Positions 23,213-35,936 are shown, counted from the first letter of the stretch. The stretch: DNA of 64,000 bases from Plasmodium relictum (GCF_900005765.1 NC_041686.1:1178001-1242000); one strand, 5' to 3'. Numbers and translations: made by a program. The notes: a model not told the origin generated them from the sequence alone.

Positions 23213-23743
23213 TTAATTATAAAACAAGTCTAGAAAACGATTATTAAATTTGAAATTATTTGGGTGTATTGTATTATTTTTTATTAAGGATTTTAAATTA
23301 TTGATATATGTTTCTGTTTTAATTAACTGAACTGCATCTTTTACTAAAATCTTATTATTGGGACTAATAAGCATAAAAGAAGGTAGATTTTTTATTTGAA
23401 ATTTTTGGCAAATATACAAATAATTGTCAAAAGGTAAGCTATAAAAATTTATATTTTTTAAAAAGTTTAAATAATCTTCATATGTTTTATCAAAAGGTAT
23501 GTAAATTATTTCAATAAAAGGAAAATTCTTTTTAAAAATATTCAAATTTTCTACAAATGTTAAACAATATTTACACCATGAAGCTCCAAAAAATAGACCT
23601 AAATACTTATTATTGAAATATGAGGAATCAATTTTTTTTAATTCACCATTTTTGTAAAAATACATGTAATTTATATAATTTTTATATTTCTCTTCATCAA
23701 TTTTTGTACTTTTAAAAACTGTTTTGTCAACTTCACATTCCAT
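23213..23743 (-). CDS. PLRX: Plasmoredoxin
   Basis: This encodes 176 residues of the thioredoxin fold. Plasmoredoxin is a Plasmodium-specific dithiol protein of the thioredoxin superfamily that can be reduced by glutathione or thioredoxin and can pass electrons to ribonucleotide reductase. The diagnostic active site WCKYC lies at residues 56-60 (GASWCKYC), instead of WCGPC in thioredoxin. The predicted cis-proline segment LPSFMLIS is present. No signal peptide is seen, consistent with the cytosol. It is a single exon, and the ATG is followed by a charged N-terminal extension typical of the family. It lies on the same strand as the large GCP gene, about 590 bases from that gene's stop codon. 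Confidence 0.93.
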   Translation of the reverse strand: MECEVDKTVFKSTKIDEEKYKNYINYMYFYKNGELKKIDSSYFNNKYLGLFFGASWCKYCLTFVENLNIFKKNFPFIEIIYIPFDKTYEDYLNFLKNINFYSLPFDNYLYICQKFQIKNLPSFMLISPNNKILVKDAVQLIKTETYINNLKSLIKNNTIHPNNFKFNNRFLDLFYN

Positions 23744-24148
23744 TTTAAAGAAAAAAAAGAAAAAAATTTTTATATTTTTTTATAAACACGCATATATATG
23801 TAAATATTTTTTCTATGTAGTAAATACTATAAAAAAAGAAATATAAATTTTATAGCATTTTTATTATTCATATGTATTTCTTTAATACACATATTTTTTT
23901 CATTTTAATACTTTGGAATTACAACTTTATTGTTAAACAGTATTTTTAATAAAAAAAGTAAATTTGAAAATATATTTTTAAAATAAATTTATACAAAAAT
24001 TACAATATCAAAAAAAAAAAAAATAAAATAAAATAAAGTAAAAAGATGTAAATTTAAAAAAAAAAAATATTTTTGCATAAAGGGGGAAAAAAAAGAAAAA
24101 TTTATGAAATTATCGGATATTTTTATTAAACTTAATAAATTCTTAAAC

Positions 24149-24179
<31 letters not shown>

Positions 24180-24334
24180 TAAAATAATAACTTATAAAAA
24201 GTCAATAAAAATATGAAAACACTTGTTTAAAAAAATCTTTTTTTTATCATAGTAAATACACTTTTTTTTAAACTATTTAAACTTATATACAGTACCATTT
24301 TAAATTGGATAACTTATTTAAAACCTAGATGTAT
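23744..24334. other. Gap between GCP and plasmoredoxin
   Basis: This holds the 3' UTR of the GCP gene and the promoter of plasmoredoxin, both on the minus strand. It includes a run of about 26 A residues near 24150-24175. No gene is seen. Confidence 0.6.
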
Positions 24335-27300
24335 TTAAGAGTTAAATTTGTTATTATATGTACTACTGCTTATACTATTTATATCTATGTTACTTAAATT
24401 AATATTGCTTATATTTTCATTATTTACATTGTATAAATTGTACTTTTGCAATTTACTGTAATTTATATTATGTGGTATTTTACTTAATTTATTATCATAC
24501 TTAACCGTTTCTGCATCGTAACTATTGCAATTAAAAGGAATATTTTGATTATTCTTTTGATTAAAAGGTATAAAGTTACTTTCATTTATATTCCCCTTAT
24601 TAATTAATTGATTTTTTAAATCGTTTTTATGCAAAGATATCGGATTATATATTTTTTTATCGTTTGTTTCATTTATATAATTATTAGGAATAGATGTTGA
24701 GTTCGAATAATAATTGTTATTTATATCAGTATTATTCTTAAAGCTTTCTTTTTGATCGAAATTTATTGAAGTATTTATTTTTTTTATATCACATGATATT
24801 TTTATGTTATTATTATTATTGAAATTATGTAAATTATAATTTATTTGATTATTATTAAAAGAATTTATATAAGATAAAGAATCGTTGGCCTCTACATAAT
24901 AATTAGTTTTATCATTAAAGTTCGTACCATTATCATTTGCATTATTAAATTTTTTTTTCCTCTTGTTATTGGCATTATTTGATTCGAAACTATTTGTATT
25001 CGAATTATCTATATAATTAGAAAAATTTTCATTTTTATATTCAGAATTACATTCATTAACAGAATTTATATGCAACGGGATTTTATATTTATTAGTGTAA
25101 TAAAAATTGTAATCTAATTTAATTAAAAAATTATGAGCATAATCATCAATGTTATTATTTACATATTCTGTTAAAAGAAGAAAAAAAATTTTAAAATGTT
25201 TATCATAATGCTTGATGGTATTATGTATCATAGATATATATGCTTTATCTCTTAATAATTCTTGTATGAATTTTTTGTGATAATTATTTTTATTATTTTT
25301 TTTATTATTAACTACATTTCTATTTAATGAGTTACAACTTTGATTTTCATGAGACAATTTTTCTATCTGTTCATTTTTGTCGAAACTAAATTTTAGTATA
25401 TGCCTTGTAAATATATGAGCAATAGAAATTAATTTCAAAATACAGTTGATAATATTCGTATTCATAATAAAGGAATATTTAAGTATGTTGTTTAAATAAT
25501 TATTATGTATATGTATTATATCATCAAAAATTAATGTTTCTTTAAATTTGTTATTCATACAATAATATTCAGACTTTATTACATCATTTTGAATATGATA
25601 CAAATAACATTTTAAAAAATGAAGCATACTTTCTCTTGTATGAATACATATCATTAAATTATTTTTACATTCCTCATTTATATCAATATTTTTGACAAAC
25701 ATATGATTAAGCCAAACTTCTGTTAATTTATGTTCAATATATTTACAGTAATTTAATACTCGAAAAATTAAAGTATATTTAAAAATAGTTATGTTATTAA
25801 ATATTAAATTATAAGGAAATATATTGTGATAAGATAATATTAACCCTTTATAAATTTCTACATTAATATTAGCTTGAACATTCTGAATATTCAGCATGTT
25901 GTTTTTTATGTTAGATATAATTTTTTTTTTTGTTCCTTTATATTTTTCTACATTATTATTTTTGAATTCATTGAATTTTGAATAATTATTTTTATTTTCC
26001 TTTTGTTTTTTTATTCCTTCTAATTTTTTATTACATTCTCTTTCACTTTCTTTTTCGTCTTCATCATCATCTTTGCTTTCTTCTTCGCTATGGTTATATT
26101 GGTCTTCTCTCACATCCTCTTCTTCTGTTTCTCTATTATGATAATACTCTTCTCCTTGTTCTCGTTTGTGACCTTGTTTTTGTTCTTCATCATAAATAGA
26201 ATTATCTTTCTTAAAATGAATATGATCGTTATTTAGATGAAAATTTTTCAAATCGATTATTATATTAACATTATCAATGATACTTAATATATCAGAAACG
26301 TCAATATTGTAATCTTTTCTGTATTTTAAATTATACAAAACAGATGAGCGTATGGATATATCATAATAATTTTTTAATTTATTGAGAATGTTATTTTTTT
26401 TATTATTATATAATTTTTCTAAGTGCTCATGCGATAATATATAAAAATATTTAAGATAATCACTAATTTGTAAAAAGAAGAAAAAGTAATGATGTTTTAT
26501 TTTTTCTTTTATATCTATTTTTTTTATATATAATTCAAACATTTTTTTTGATGCATATAAATGTTGATTATGAATTAAATCTTCATATATTTTCTTATCA
26601 TTATCATATATTAAGTAGCAGGTTTTATTGCTTTGCATATAATTGGAGTTATAATATTCATCTTCTAACTTCTTATTATTAATATTATTATTGGTATATT
26701 TTAATGAAAATTCTTGATTACAATTATTAAAGCTATCCTTATTATAATTGTAATCATTGTTCCTATTTTCATTATTTGCTGCAATATTATTAATGTAAAT
26801 ATCAGAAGTACAATTATTACTATTATCCTCTAAATAAAAAAAATTTTTGTTTTGTAAATTTAATAATTTAGAGCAAGCTGAAAGAACATCAATATATTTT
26901 CCAGTTATAAATATATAATTACAAATGCTTTTTAAAAAAACAGGAACTTTATTATTTAATATAATATATTTAGCTCCCCAGTAATTAGTAGATAAATCAA
27001 TATACTTTTTAAAAATATATTTGTAAATATTATTATGATAAAATTTATGATTTTGTCTATAATATGGGGTGATATGTTTATTTTCATGTATAAAGAATTC
27101 TTTATATGTATCCTTTACTTTTCCATAAAAAATATAATTTTTAATAAAATCAAACAATGGAGTAGTTACATTTTTTAATAAATAGAGGAGAACTCTTTTA
27201 TTAATATCATCTACATTTAAATATTCCTGTAATTTATAAATAAGATCAATTAGATATTTTGAGTTATTAATTTTTTTTTTTATTATGATCTTGTTTATAA

Positions 27301-29608
27301 TTTTATTCAATAATTTAGCAATTTGAATCAAGGGAAGTATGCTTATTTTTATTTTGTATAAAGATATATCTTCTGTCTTCTCTATATCAATATTAAAAAA
27401 TAAATTAAAATCTTGTATATTTTTATGAAATAAATTATTTATACTAAAAAAAATTTTTTTTTCTTCTGGATCTGTACAGGTAGATAATCTATTTTCATCA
27501 AATAGGCATAGTGATATATCATTTTTATCATTCATATTAATTTTAGTAAAATTAAAAATATTTCTTATGTTTTCTTCAATTTTATTTATATGATTTAAAA
27601 TATGTAAATTTATATTGTATAAGCAACAACAAAATATATCAAAAGTAAAATTACATGATTGTCCTCTTTTGTTAATTTCAATAAACTTTTGAATCTTTCT
27701 TAAATAAATTCCCAATTTGAGAATTTCTTTTGTAATTTCTATATTGCTATTGTTACTTTCTTTGCTAGAAAATATTTTTGGATGAAAAATAAGTTTGTAC
27801 TTAGGCATTATGTAAATTAATTCATTGTTTAATTCATTAAAATTTATTTTTTCATCAAAAGATAAGTTTTCTTGGCTTTCATCATCTGAGAGGAAGGATG
27901 AAGAATTTGTTTGAGAAGAATTTGATGAAGCATTTGAATTTTCTCCATAAGATGATAAAGAGTAAATTGAATTACTTTCTTCTTTATTTTTTTTATCATA
28001 ATTTTTATTTTTCTTTAATATATTGCAAATATAAGAATAATAATTCTCATGATTATATTTATAGAATTCTTTTATATATATTAAGTTGCCATAGCTGTTG
28101 TTTAAAATATATAATATATCAATAATTAATAAGCATTCTTTTATGTATAAACTGTAATTCAAATAATTTTCACTTATTTTTTGTGTTATATAATTGTTAA
28201 AATATATATAATCTTCATGATTTAATAAATCTGTATCTATTAAATTACTATTTAAAGGTGTACTGTTATTACTATTTATAAGATGTTCTGCATATATTTT
28301 TTTGTTAAGCGTAAGATTTAATAAAATTTGACTATCACTATTTAAGTTATAGTTATGAATTAATAAATAAGAATTATTATGATCTAACTTATTATAATTG
28401 GTTAAGCAAACATTATGAAAGTGAAAAGTAATATTAATATCTGTATTATTATTGAATAAGTGTTTTATATTCATTTTTTTTATTAATACTAATTTGTAAT
28501 AATTTGATTCTTCATTACCTGTACAGGTATTCAATAAATCATCATTTTTATTTAAATTCGTTGAGTTCTTATTAATAATATTATTATCTAATTCAATTCT
28601 TTGGACACCCAATATTTCTTTTGTTTTATTATTTATTAGCAGAAAACTATCATTAATATAAATTCTTGTATAGCAATTAGTAATTTTTTCATAAATATTA
28701 ATTACATCATATAATACATCATTAATATCTACTGAATCATTTTTATTTAAACAATTCCAGTATTCATTTAATAATATACTTTTTTTTATAATAATCCATG
28801 AATTATAACTATCTAAATTTATAAATAAAGTTTTTTTAAATTTTAATCTTCTGAAAATTACATCATTATAATTTATATATTTCTCATTTTGGATATACAA
28901 ATTTTTTTCTTTTTCTATATGATCATTAGATACACTTAAAAAATACAAATCTGAGTTTATGTGTGTAAAAACATATTCATAATGATTATCTGAGTCGTCA
29001 TCGGAATATATAAAATTCCTTTTATTGCTTAATTTTGATCTTTTTTTCTTTTTTTTTTCTCTCTCACAAAAATTCATGTTGCTTGTTTCAAATATTGTAC
29101 TATTATATATTGGATTTACATCCTCTTCTTCATTGGATACATAACTTGTTAAACTACTATAAGTATCATTTTGCATATTATATGAACTTTTTTTTTTTTT
29201 TTTATTTTTCTTTTTTTTCCTTTTTTGTAAATTGACATGCTCATACTTTTTATTATTATATATTATATATATAATATCATTATTATATATGCAATTATTA
29301 ACAGAATTTATATTTTTACTATTTATAATTAGAAATATATTTCTATTATTTTCATATCTATATGGATACATAAATTCTAAACTACTTTCTTTATTATAAT
29401 CTATTGATTTTTCCTCATTAAATTTAATATTCTCATTTCCATATATTTTTTCATATTTTAAAAATTCTTTATATTTCTTTTTTATATTGATATAGCATTT
29501 AGAATAATTATTAAATAAACAAAGACAATTACGAAATTTGGTATATGTTATGTTTATTCGATCGTTATTTTCTTTTTCCAACAATTTTTTTAATTTTTCT
29601 TTATTCAT
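24335..29608 (-). CDS. Gamma-tubulin complex component (GCP / Spc97-Spc98 family), very large
   Basis: This encodes 1757 residues in one exon. GCPs bind gamma-tubulin and template microtubules at the spindle pole (centriolar plaque in Plasmodium). The GCP core is visible but spread out. The first GRIP segment starts near residue 470 (ENYLNYSLYIKECLLIIDIL). A middle segment near 875 reads YWGAKYIILNNKVPVFLKSI, then FITGKYIDVLSAC, resembling the GCP stretch that ends in a Gly-Lys-Ser/Tyr-hydrophobic turn. The second GRIP segment includes YNLIFNNITIFKYTLIFRVL, MLHFLKCYL and IHNNYLNNILKYSF. Asn/Lys-rich insertions and an acidic Glu/Asp block (about residues 1145-1185) interrupt it. The tail after about 1500 is Asn-rich. 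From memory the P. falciparum gene here is labelled a spindle pole body protein. Which human GCP number it matches cannot be decided by eye. Confidence 0.75.
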   Translation of the reverse strand: MNKEKLKKLLEKENNDRINITYTKFRNCLCLFNNYSKCYINIKKKYKEFLKYEKIYGNENIKFNEEKSIDYNKESSLEFMYPYRYENNRNIFLIINSKNINSVNNCIYNNDIIYIIYNNKKYEHVNLQKRKKKKNKKKKKSSYNMQNDTYSSLTSYVSNEEEDVNPIYNSTIFETSNMNFCEREKKKKKRSKLSNKRNFIYSDDDSDNHYEYVFTHINSDLYFLSVSNDHIEKEKNLYIQNEKYINYNDVIFRRLKFKKTLFINLDSYNSWIIIKKSILLNEYWNCLNKNDSVDINDVLYDVINIYEKITNCYTRIYINDSFLLINNKTKEILGVQRIELDNNIINKNSTNLNKNDDLLNTCTGNEESNYYKLVLIKKMNIKHLFNNNTDINITFHFHNVCLTNYNKLDHNNSYLLIHNYNLNSDSQILLNLTLNKKIYAEHLINSNNSTPLNSNLIDTDLLNHEDYIYFNNYITQKISENYLNYSLYIKECLLIIDILYILNNSYGNLIYIKEFYKYNHENYYSYICNILKKNKNYDKKNKEESNSIYSLSSYGENSNASSNSSQTNSSSFLSDDESQENLSFDEKINFNELNNELIYIMPKYKLIFHPKIFSSKESNNSNIEITKEILKLGIYLRKIQKFIEINKRGQSCNFTFDIFCCCLYNINLHILNHINKIEENIRNIFNFTKINMNDKNDISLCLFDENRLSTCTDPEEKKIFFSINNLFHKNIQDFNLFFNIDIEKTEDISLYKIKISILPLIQIAKLLNKIINKIIIKKKINNSKYLIDLIYKLQEYLNVDDINKRVLLYLLKNVTTPLFDFIKNYIFYGKVKDTYKEFFIHENKHITPYYRQNHKFYHNNIYKYIFKKYIDLSTNYWGAKYIILNNKVPVFLKSICNYIFITGKYIDVLSACSKLLNLQNKNFFYLEDNSNNCTSDIYINNIAANNENRNNDYNYNKDSFNNCNQEFSLKYTNNNINNKKLEDEYYNSNYMQSNKTCYLIYDNDKKIYEDLIHNQHLYASKKMFELYIKKIDIKEKIKHHYFFFFLQISDYLKYFYILSHEHLEKLYNNKKNNILNKLKNYYDISIRSSVLYNLKYRKDYNIDVSDILSIIDNVNIIIDLKNFHLNNDHIHFKKDNSIYDEEQKQGHKREQGEEYYHNRETEEEDVREDQYNHSEEESKDDDEDEKESERECNKKLEGIKKQKENKNNYSKFNEFKNNNVEKYKGTKKKIISNIKNNMLNIQNVQANINVEIYKGLILSYHNIFPYNLIFNNITIFKYTLIFRVLNYCKYIEHKLTEVWLNHMFVKNIDINEECKNNLMICIHTRESMLHFLKCYLYHIQNDVIKSEYYCMNNKFKETLIFDDIIHIHNNYLNNILKYSFIMNTNIINCILKLISIAHIFTRHILKFSFDKNEQIEKLSHENQSCNSLNRNVVNNKKNNKNNYHKKFIQELLRDKAYISMIHNTIKHYDKHFKIFFLLLTEYVNNNIDDYAHNFLIKLDYNFYYTNKYKIPLHINSVNECNSEYKNENFSNYIDNSNTNSFESNNANNKRKKKFNNANDNGTNFNDKTNYYVEANDSLSYINSFNNNQINYNLHNFNNNNNIKISCDIKKINTSINFDQKESFKNNTDINNNYYSNSTSIPNNYINETNDKKIYNPISLHKNDLKNQLINKGNINESNFIPFNQKNNQNIPFNCNSYDAETVKYDNKLSKIPHNINYSKLQKYNLYNVNNENISNINLSNIDINSISSSTYNNKFNS

Positions 29609-30774
29609 TTTGTTAAGTTTTATATAGTTTAATTCATTATATATATGATAATAACAAAAAATAAGATTAATTTATATATACATATATTTGTTATTAATAT
29701 ATATATATAATTTAGTTAATAAAATTTATATTATGGATATATCTTATTTAAATTTATATTTATATTTATACAAGCCTTCTTTCTATTATTAATTTATTTT
29801 TATTATTTTTTTTTTTTTTTTTTTTTTTGGTAAATTTTATTAAGATATCCTTTTTTAAAAAATTGAACATTTAAAAGTTTAATAAATTACAAGGACATAT
29901 ATTTGTACTATTGTATTTAAACTTCTGGATTACATAAAAAAATAAAGTTGTGATAATTTTAATTTTTTTTTTTTTTTTTAAATATTACGTACGAGGAAAT
30001 AAAATACTATATCATAAATACAATGATAAAAATATATTAATGAATGAACTTAAAATATTATAGGAAGTTTGCACATGATACTTAAAATATATTAACTTAA
30101 ATTTACCATTTTTTTATAAAATTAAAAAAAAAATTGTTTTACATCCTTATCTGCTTTTATTTTATTACGATTTACTTGTATTTTAAAAAAATAATTATTA
30201 AAAAAACATTAATACAAAAAAATGGCATTGTCTTTTCCCATTTTTTTTTTTTTTAATAATCACACAGTAATGAATATTACTGTATTTTATTTTTTTGAAA
30301 ATATTTAATATAATAAAAGTTTTTATAACCTTATTTATCTATGAAATATTATTATACGTAAATATATATTTCATCAATTATAACTAAATTTAAAAACAAA
30401 AACATCACTAAAAAAAAAAAAAAATATATATGCAATTTAAAAAAAAAAAAAAAAAATAGGAAAACTAATATATTTTTAATATATTATATAATTCAAGTAA
30501 GAACATAAAGTATAAAAATATATGAAAAATTTACTTCAATATATTTTGATAAATACTTATAATAAACAAAATTTACATATAAAAACCCTTTATCATTGTC
30601 AAAATTTTAAAGTCACATAAAAAAAAAAAAAAAATAAGTAGAAATAGTATATATATTTTATCTTTAAGACTTATATTTTTTATAATTAGAAAGATATGAT
30701 AAAATATTATCTTTAGACAAGAATTTTTAATGATAAGAAAAAGATTAAACTTATAAAGAACTTCCTTTTTTTTA
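29609..30774. other. Gap between DHHC gene and GCP
   Basis: This holds the 3' UTR of the DHHC gene and the promoter of the GCP gene. It is homopolymer-rich, with an AATATTACTGTATT-like AT patch near 30270-30290. A 69-residue minus-strand frame at 30573-30782 overlaps the DHHC stop codon and has the composition of noise. Confidence 0.55.
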
Positions 30775-33272
30775 TTAACCATCTGAGATTAATGTGTAAC
30801 CAACTTCATTTGACTATAAAAAATAAAATAAAATGTTTTAGTAAATTTACATATATATAATATTTTTTATTATATAAATAAAATCGTTACTGTTTTTTTC
30901 CATTGTCTTAAGTAGGATTCATCATAATTTAATGACCAGAAATAATATATATTTCTATAAAAAAAAAAAAATTTAGATTATATTAATGTGTAAATCTAAA
31001 ATGATAATATAAAAAAATTAATGTATTTTTTTTTTTTTTTTAATATTCTGTTCAAACTTCAAAATTTTTTTGAAACTTAAATTTTGAAAATCCCAACATC
31101 TTAAATCAGTATTATATTTTTCAGTAATGTGATTTGGCCTGAAAAAATATCCATATAGATGTATTACATATATATATATAATTTTATGATTACATATATA
31201 TATTTATGAAGTTTAGTTTTACTTTTTATAATGTTCATAAAAGGTTATATTTGTTAATATAGTCCTTGTATTGCGTGCAAATAAGTAAGTTATGAATGCA
31301 AATAATGTAAAATTAATGAAATTACATAAAATAACTAGCAAACCAAATACCTATAAAAAAAAAATTATAACAATATGAATATAAAATACAAAAGAGTGTA
31401 TATATATTATTAAGCTTATTTTCTTACATAGTTTATAGTTTTAGAAAACATATAAAAATATATAAAAACATAATAATAATTATATAGTAGTAATATAAAG
31501 ACGCATAATATGAATATATAGAAGCAACGCTGATTTTTTATTCCTACAAAAATAAAAAAATAAGAATTATGTGAGATTACAATAGATAATATTAAAAATA
31601 TAATGATTTTTAATGAATATATATAGTAAATTATAATAGTTATAGTAATTATGTTAATATATATATGTATATAACCTATGCAGTTATCAACCCAAACACA
31701 GTGATGATCTTGATGTCTATAATAATTTAATTTTAAGAAATAAAAATATTTACAAAAATATGAAAACATATGAATTTTTAATATTTTATTTAAATTTTTT
31801 TTTTTTTTTCTTTTTTTCCATTTACATTACACAATGCAAGCATTCAGCACAGTGATGTACTCTAGCAGGTTTAATGATATTACAAGTAACACAAACGTTC
31901 TAAAAAAAAAAAAAAAAAATTAATTAAAAAGTGAAAAATATAAAAAAAAATTTTAAATGTATTAAAGTGCAGAAATATATATTACCCTAGGATTTTGATT
32001 ATTTAGTATAGCATTTCTATAATTGATATCTAAAGAATTAATTCTTTCTTGTGAAACATGAGAATATAGTGATAATTTTTGATATTCTAAGTTAAGTAAT
32101 AAATCATTATATTTATTAAATAAAGAATCATTAAAATTTAACATTTTAGAAGAATTAATATTTGATGAAATAATTTTTTTATTTATTTGAAATATTTCTT
32201 TTTCAATATTATTTAAATGATATTCTGCCTTTCTTTTAAATAATCCATCATAAATGTAATTGGTATATTTCCTATTTTTAGTAAACATATTATTTTTTTT
32301 ATAAAAACCTGGACTTTTAAAATATAAAAGTAACCATAAAAATTGTTGAAAAATCCATAAAGATATCCAAATAATAGATTTGGATTGATATTTATTTATT
32401 AATGAAAAAGAGTATGCTATATTAAAATATATAATTAAATTTAACAAAGCAAAAAACCAAAAGTAAAAAGCATAAATGGTTTTACATATTTTTAAATTTT
32501 TACAAATTTTATTCTGCAGTATCCATTTTTTTAGCAGTATATATACTAAAAAATATCTATTTTTAATACATAGTTGAAATACATTGGTATTTTTATTTTC
32601 AATAGAAGAATAGTATACTAAATTTAAACAACCGTAATCACACAACAATCTAATAATATCTATATCACTATACCGAACAGCTATATGTAAAATAGTGTTT
32701 CCATAAAAATCTCGATGATTGATATTTACATTTTTACTTAATAACCATTGCAATGTACTTATGTTATTTTTTTTTACACTTAAAAATAACGCAGTTTGGC
32801 CATGTTCATTTTGTTCTTCTAAACTAACTCCATTCATATATAACAATTCTAAAATATGTAATGTTTCTAATATTTTATCTTCATTAAATTCACTAATAGC
32901 AGTTAAAAAAGGACTCATTTTTCTTCTATTTTTATGAAATAAAATAGATATACCAAATTTTTTTATTAATAGTAAAACAATCTCATAATTACTATTTTTA
33001 ATTGCATAATAAATAGCTGTGTCACTATTTACTAAATCTTCTTTTTCTATATCACAATTTAAATCAATTAATTTTTTCACTAATTCTATGAACCCACAGT
33101 AACAAGACCAATGTAAAATATTTATAGCATTTAACATTTCAATATCATTATTTAAAATATATGGTTGTATTAATATCTGCATCCTGATGAAATCTTGATA
33201 TTTTGCACATTTTATTATTTCATATTGTTTTTCTAGAATTTCACTGTCTATTCTTTCATTATCATCGTTCAT
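30775..33272 (-). CDS. Ankyrin-repeat DHHC palmitoyltransferase
   Basis: This eight-exon gene was reconstructed by hand. In order of transcription the exons are 33272-31986, 31899-31826, 31716-31676, 31543-31428, 31350-31223, 31138-31058, 30954-30891 and 30813-30775. Every phase matches and the joined frame is 609 residues. The enzyme transfers palmitate to cysteines of membrane proteins. Ankyrin repeats span about 40-250, and two membrane segments lie at about 265-325. The zinc-binding CRD starts at VCVTCNIIKPARVHHCAEC. The active site QDHHC, with Cys460, is rebuilt only by splicing exon 2 to exon 3. Two more membrane segments follow, then the TTxE-like ITFYE and a short tail ending ISDG. 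The architecture resembles DHHC17/HIP14. From memory this is the DHHC next to RPABC2 on P. falciparum chromosome 3. The first ORF alone would miss the catalytic domain. Confidence 0.88.
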
Positions 33273-35855
33273 TTTTTTTTTTTTTTTATTAAAAATATAT
33301 ATATATATATATATTTTACATAAAATTATATTATGGACAAATATAGGTTTTTATTAATTTAAAAAAAAATAATATGTGATAAAGTAAAAATACGTTACAA
33401 TCTTTACTTACTATAATTAAAAGAAAAATATATAGTTACTTTTATATCAAAAAAAAAAAAAAAAATAAAATAAATAAATAAAATAAAATAAATAAATAAA
33501 ATAAAATAAATAAATAAAATAAAATAAATGTAAATAAATAAAGACTAATTCTTAATGCTTTTATCTATAGTTACATTAATATTAATATTTTTAAAAAATC
33601 ACGATAATTTTTTTAGACAATTATTTTTGAGGCATAATTTTTATATTTATTAAAATAATATGATATATATCTTAAATCTTTTTTTTTTTTTTTTTATATT
33701 AATTGAACTTATTTTTTACTTTTTTTATTATTGATTTTCTTTTTTTATATTCATTTTTATTCTCCAATTATATATCTTTGGATTTCCTTTTTTTTTATAA
33801 TATATTTTTTATATGAATACCTTTTTTTTTCTTTTTTTTTTTTTTTTTTCTTTCTTTTTACTTATAATGATAACTTATTATCTTTTTATATATATATATA
33901 TTAAATAAATACATAAAATTATGCATTTTAATTTGCACATACAGGTATATATATTTTATATTTATAAAATATATTATTACAAAACAAGTTTTATTTCTTT
34001 TTATATTTTTATTAGACTTTTTTTTTTTTTTTTTTTAATTTTATATTTATTTAGTTTATATTCCTTTTAAATTAAAATTAAAAAGGTTTAGAAAGCAATT
34101 TAGGATTATTTGAGTTTATGAAAATGATAATTATAAATATATATATACTTTTTCTTTCTATGTTTTTTAAAAATTATCATTACACTTTTATTTTTCAAAA
34201 ATTATTACAATATTTCTATTGTTTTAAAATAATATTATTTTTATAATTCTTAGTACTTTTTATATTTTTAAAATTCTTATGTTCTTAAAGCTACTACATA
34301 TTTATATTTTAAGAATAAAATAATATTTTAATTTTAAAAATTATTATTTTATTTCTAATTCAATTTTATTCAATATGATAATTCGCAAATCAAATATATA
34401 CATAAAAATTATAAATTTTAGTAAAAATATAACATAATTAAAAAAAAAAAAGTTAACTTTTTTTTATTTAATACATATGCTTATAAAATTTTAATTTAAT
34501 ACTGTCTTCTATGATAAATTATTTGATAAAGTAAAAAAAAAAAAAAAAATACAAAAAAAAAGTCTATATTTTATAATGTGTAATTTGATGAATGTGCATA
34601 AATTATTTAATGAACATGGTTATATGTGAATTTAATGAATGAAATTTTAGATTTAAAAAGATTTAAGTATATTCATATATTTTATTAAACTTAAAAAAAA
34701 TAATTTTTAATATATATTGTCGTCATTACAAAATAAATTATAGTTCTATATGGTTGAAATTATATTCTTTAAATGTACAATTTTTCGATAGGATTAATAA
34801 TTTATTTGATAAAAATAAAAATAAAAAATCTAATAAATTTCCTTAAGAACATTTAATGATATCTAAATTTCTCATTATTTTAACCATGAAAATGAACAAA
34901 ATAAAATAATTCTTAAAATTTTTATCTGAATTTTTTATATATATTTATTATATAGTTTAATGCATTGAAGGAAAATAAACAACTTATCTGTAGAGATAAT
35001 ACAATTTTTTCTAATTTGTAAAAGTATTTAGACATAAAAATGTTTGTATAATGTTTTTATTAAACATAATGATTTGAATATCTAAAAAAAATTGGTTTAT
35101 TATTTTTTTTCGCTTTTATAAATTTAATTTTAAATATTTCTTTCTCTTTTTTTTTTCTTTTCTCTGATCTTCCTATTTTTCTTTTTTTCAGTTTTTTTTT
35201 TTCAATTTTTCTATTTTTTATTTTTACTATTTTTACTATTTTTCATTTTTTCATTTTTTCTTTTTTTCAATTTTTCTATTTTTCTTTTTTTTTCTAAATG
35301 CTGCTTTACATTTTAAAAAAAATTATGTTCTAATAAATTTATAATACCTATGATTTTGTTTTATTAATTTTGTTGTCCCAATTTTTTTTTTTACAAATAT
35401 GGAAAGATATTTAAATGTATAAAAAATAAAAAACATTAACAAGCATAAAAAAAAAAAAATAAAAAAAAATTAAAGCAAAAAAAAAAAAAAAAAAATTTAA
35501 GAAAAAAATGAATTGTTTGAAAAAGGATATTAAAATATTTTAATTTAAAAAAAAAAAGAAATTTTAAAATAAATTGAATAAAAATAATTAATATAGATAA
35601 ATAACATATATAAAAAAAAATATAGATTAAATAATATGAATAATTCTTCCTAATTTTTCATTGAAAGAACTAGGAATTTTTTCATTCCAAATAAAGTACT
35701 AAGTACTTGCATTTTTATATAAACCATTTAGTATATACGATATATATGTATTTTATGAAACTTTTTGTTTTAAAAAAAAAAAAAAAAGTTAAAATTTAAT
35801 TTTATAGAATACAAATTTTAGTTTTTTGGTTTTTTTATATAACATAAAATTAAAA
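33273..35855. promoter_or_regulatory. Divergent promoter region, DHHC / RPABC2
   Basis: This 2.6 kb lies between divergent genes. It contains an 18-base-unit AT repeat at 33466-33528, many T- and A-runs including a pyrimidine-rich stretch at 35140-35300, and AGTACTAAGTACTT near 35695-35708. No coding sequence is seen. Confidence 0.55.
33466..33528. repeat. Short tandem repeat, 18-base unit
   Basis: This is about 3.5 copies of TAAAATAAAATAAATAAA, upstream of the DHHC gene start. Confidence 0.85.
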
Positions 35856-35933
35856 AGTAAGTTGTACTTGAAATAAAAGAAAAAAAAGATTTTTTATAAA
35901 ATATATTTTTTATTTAAATATGAATATCTTTCT

Positions 35934-35936
<3 letters not shown>

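Noticed and set aside
30573-30782. 69-codon minus-strand frame with an ATG, overlapping the DHHC stop codon
   Set aside because: It starts out of frame inside the last DHHC exon and has background composition; best read as 3' UTR.
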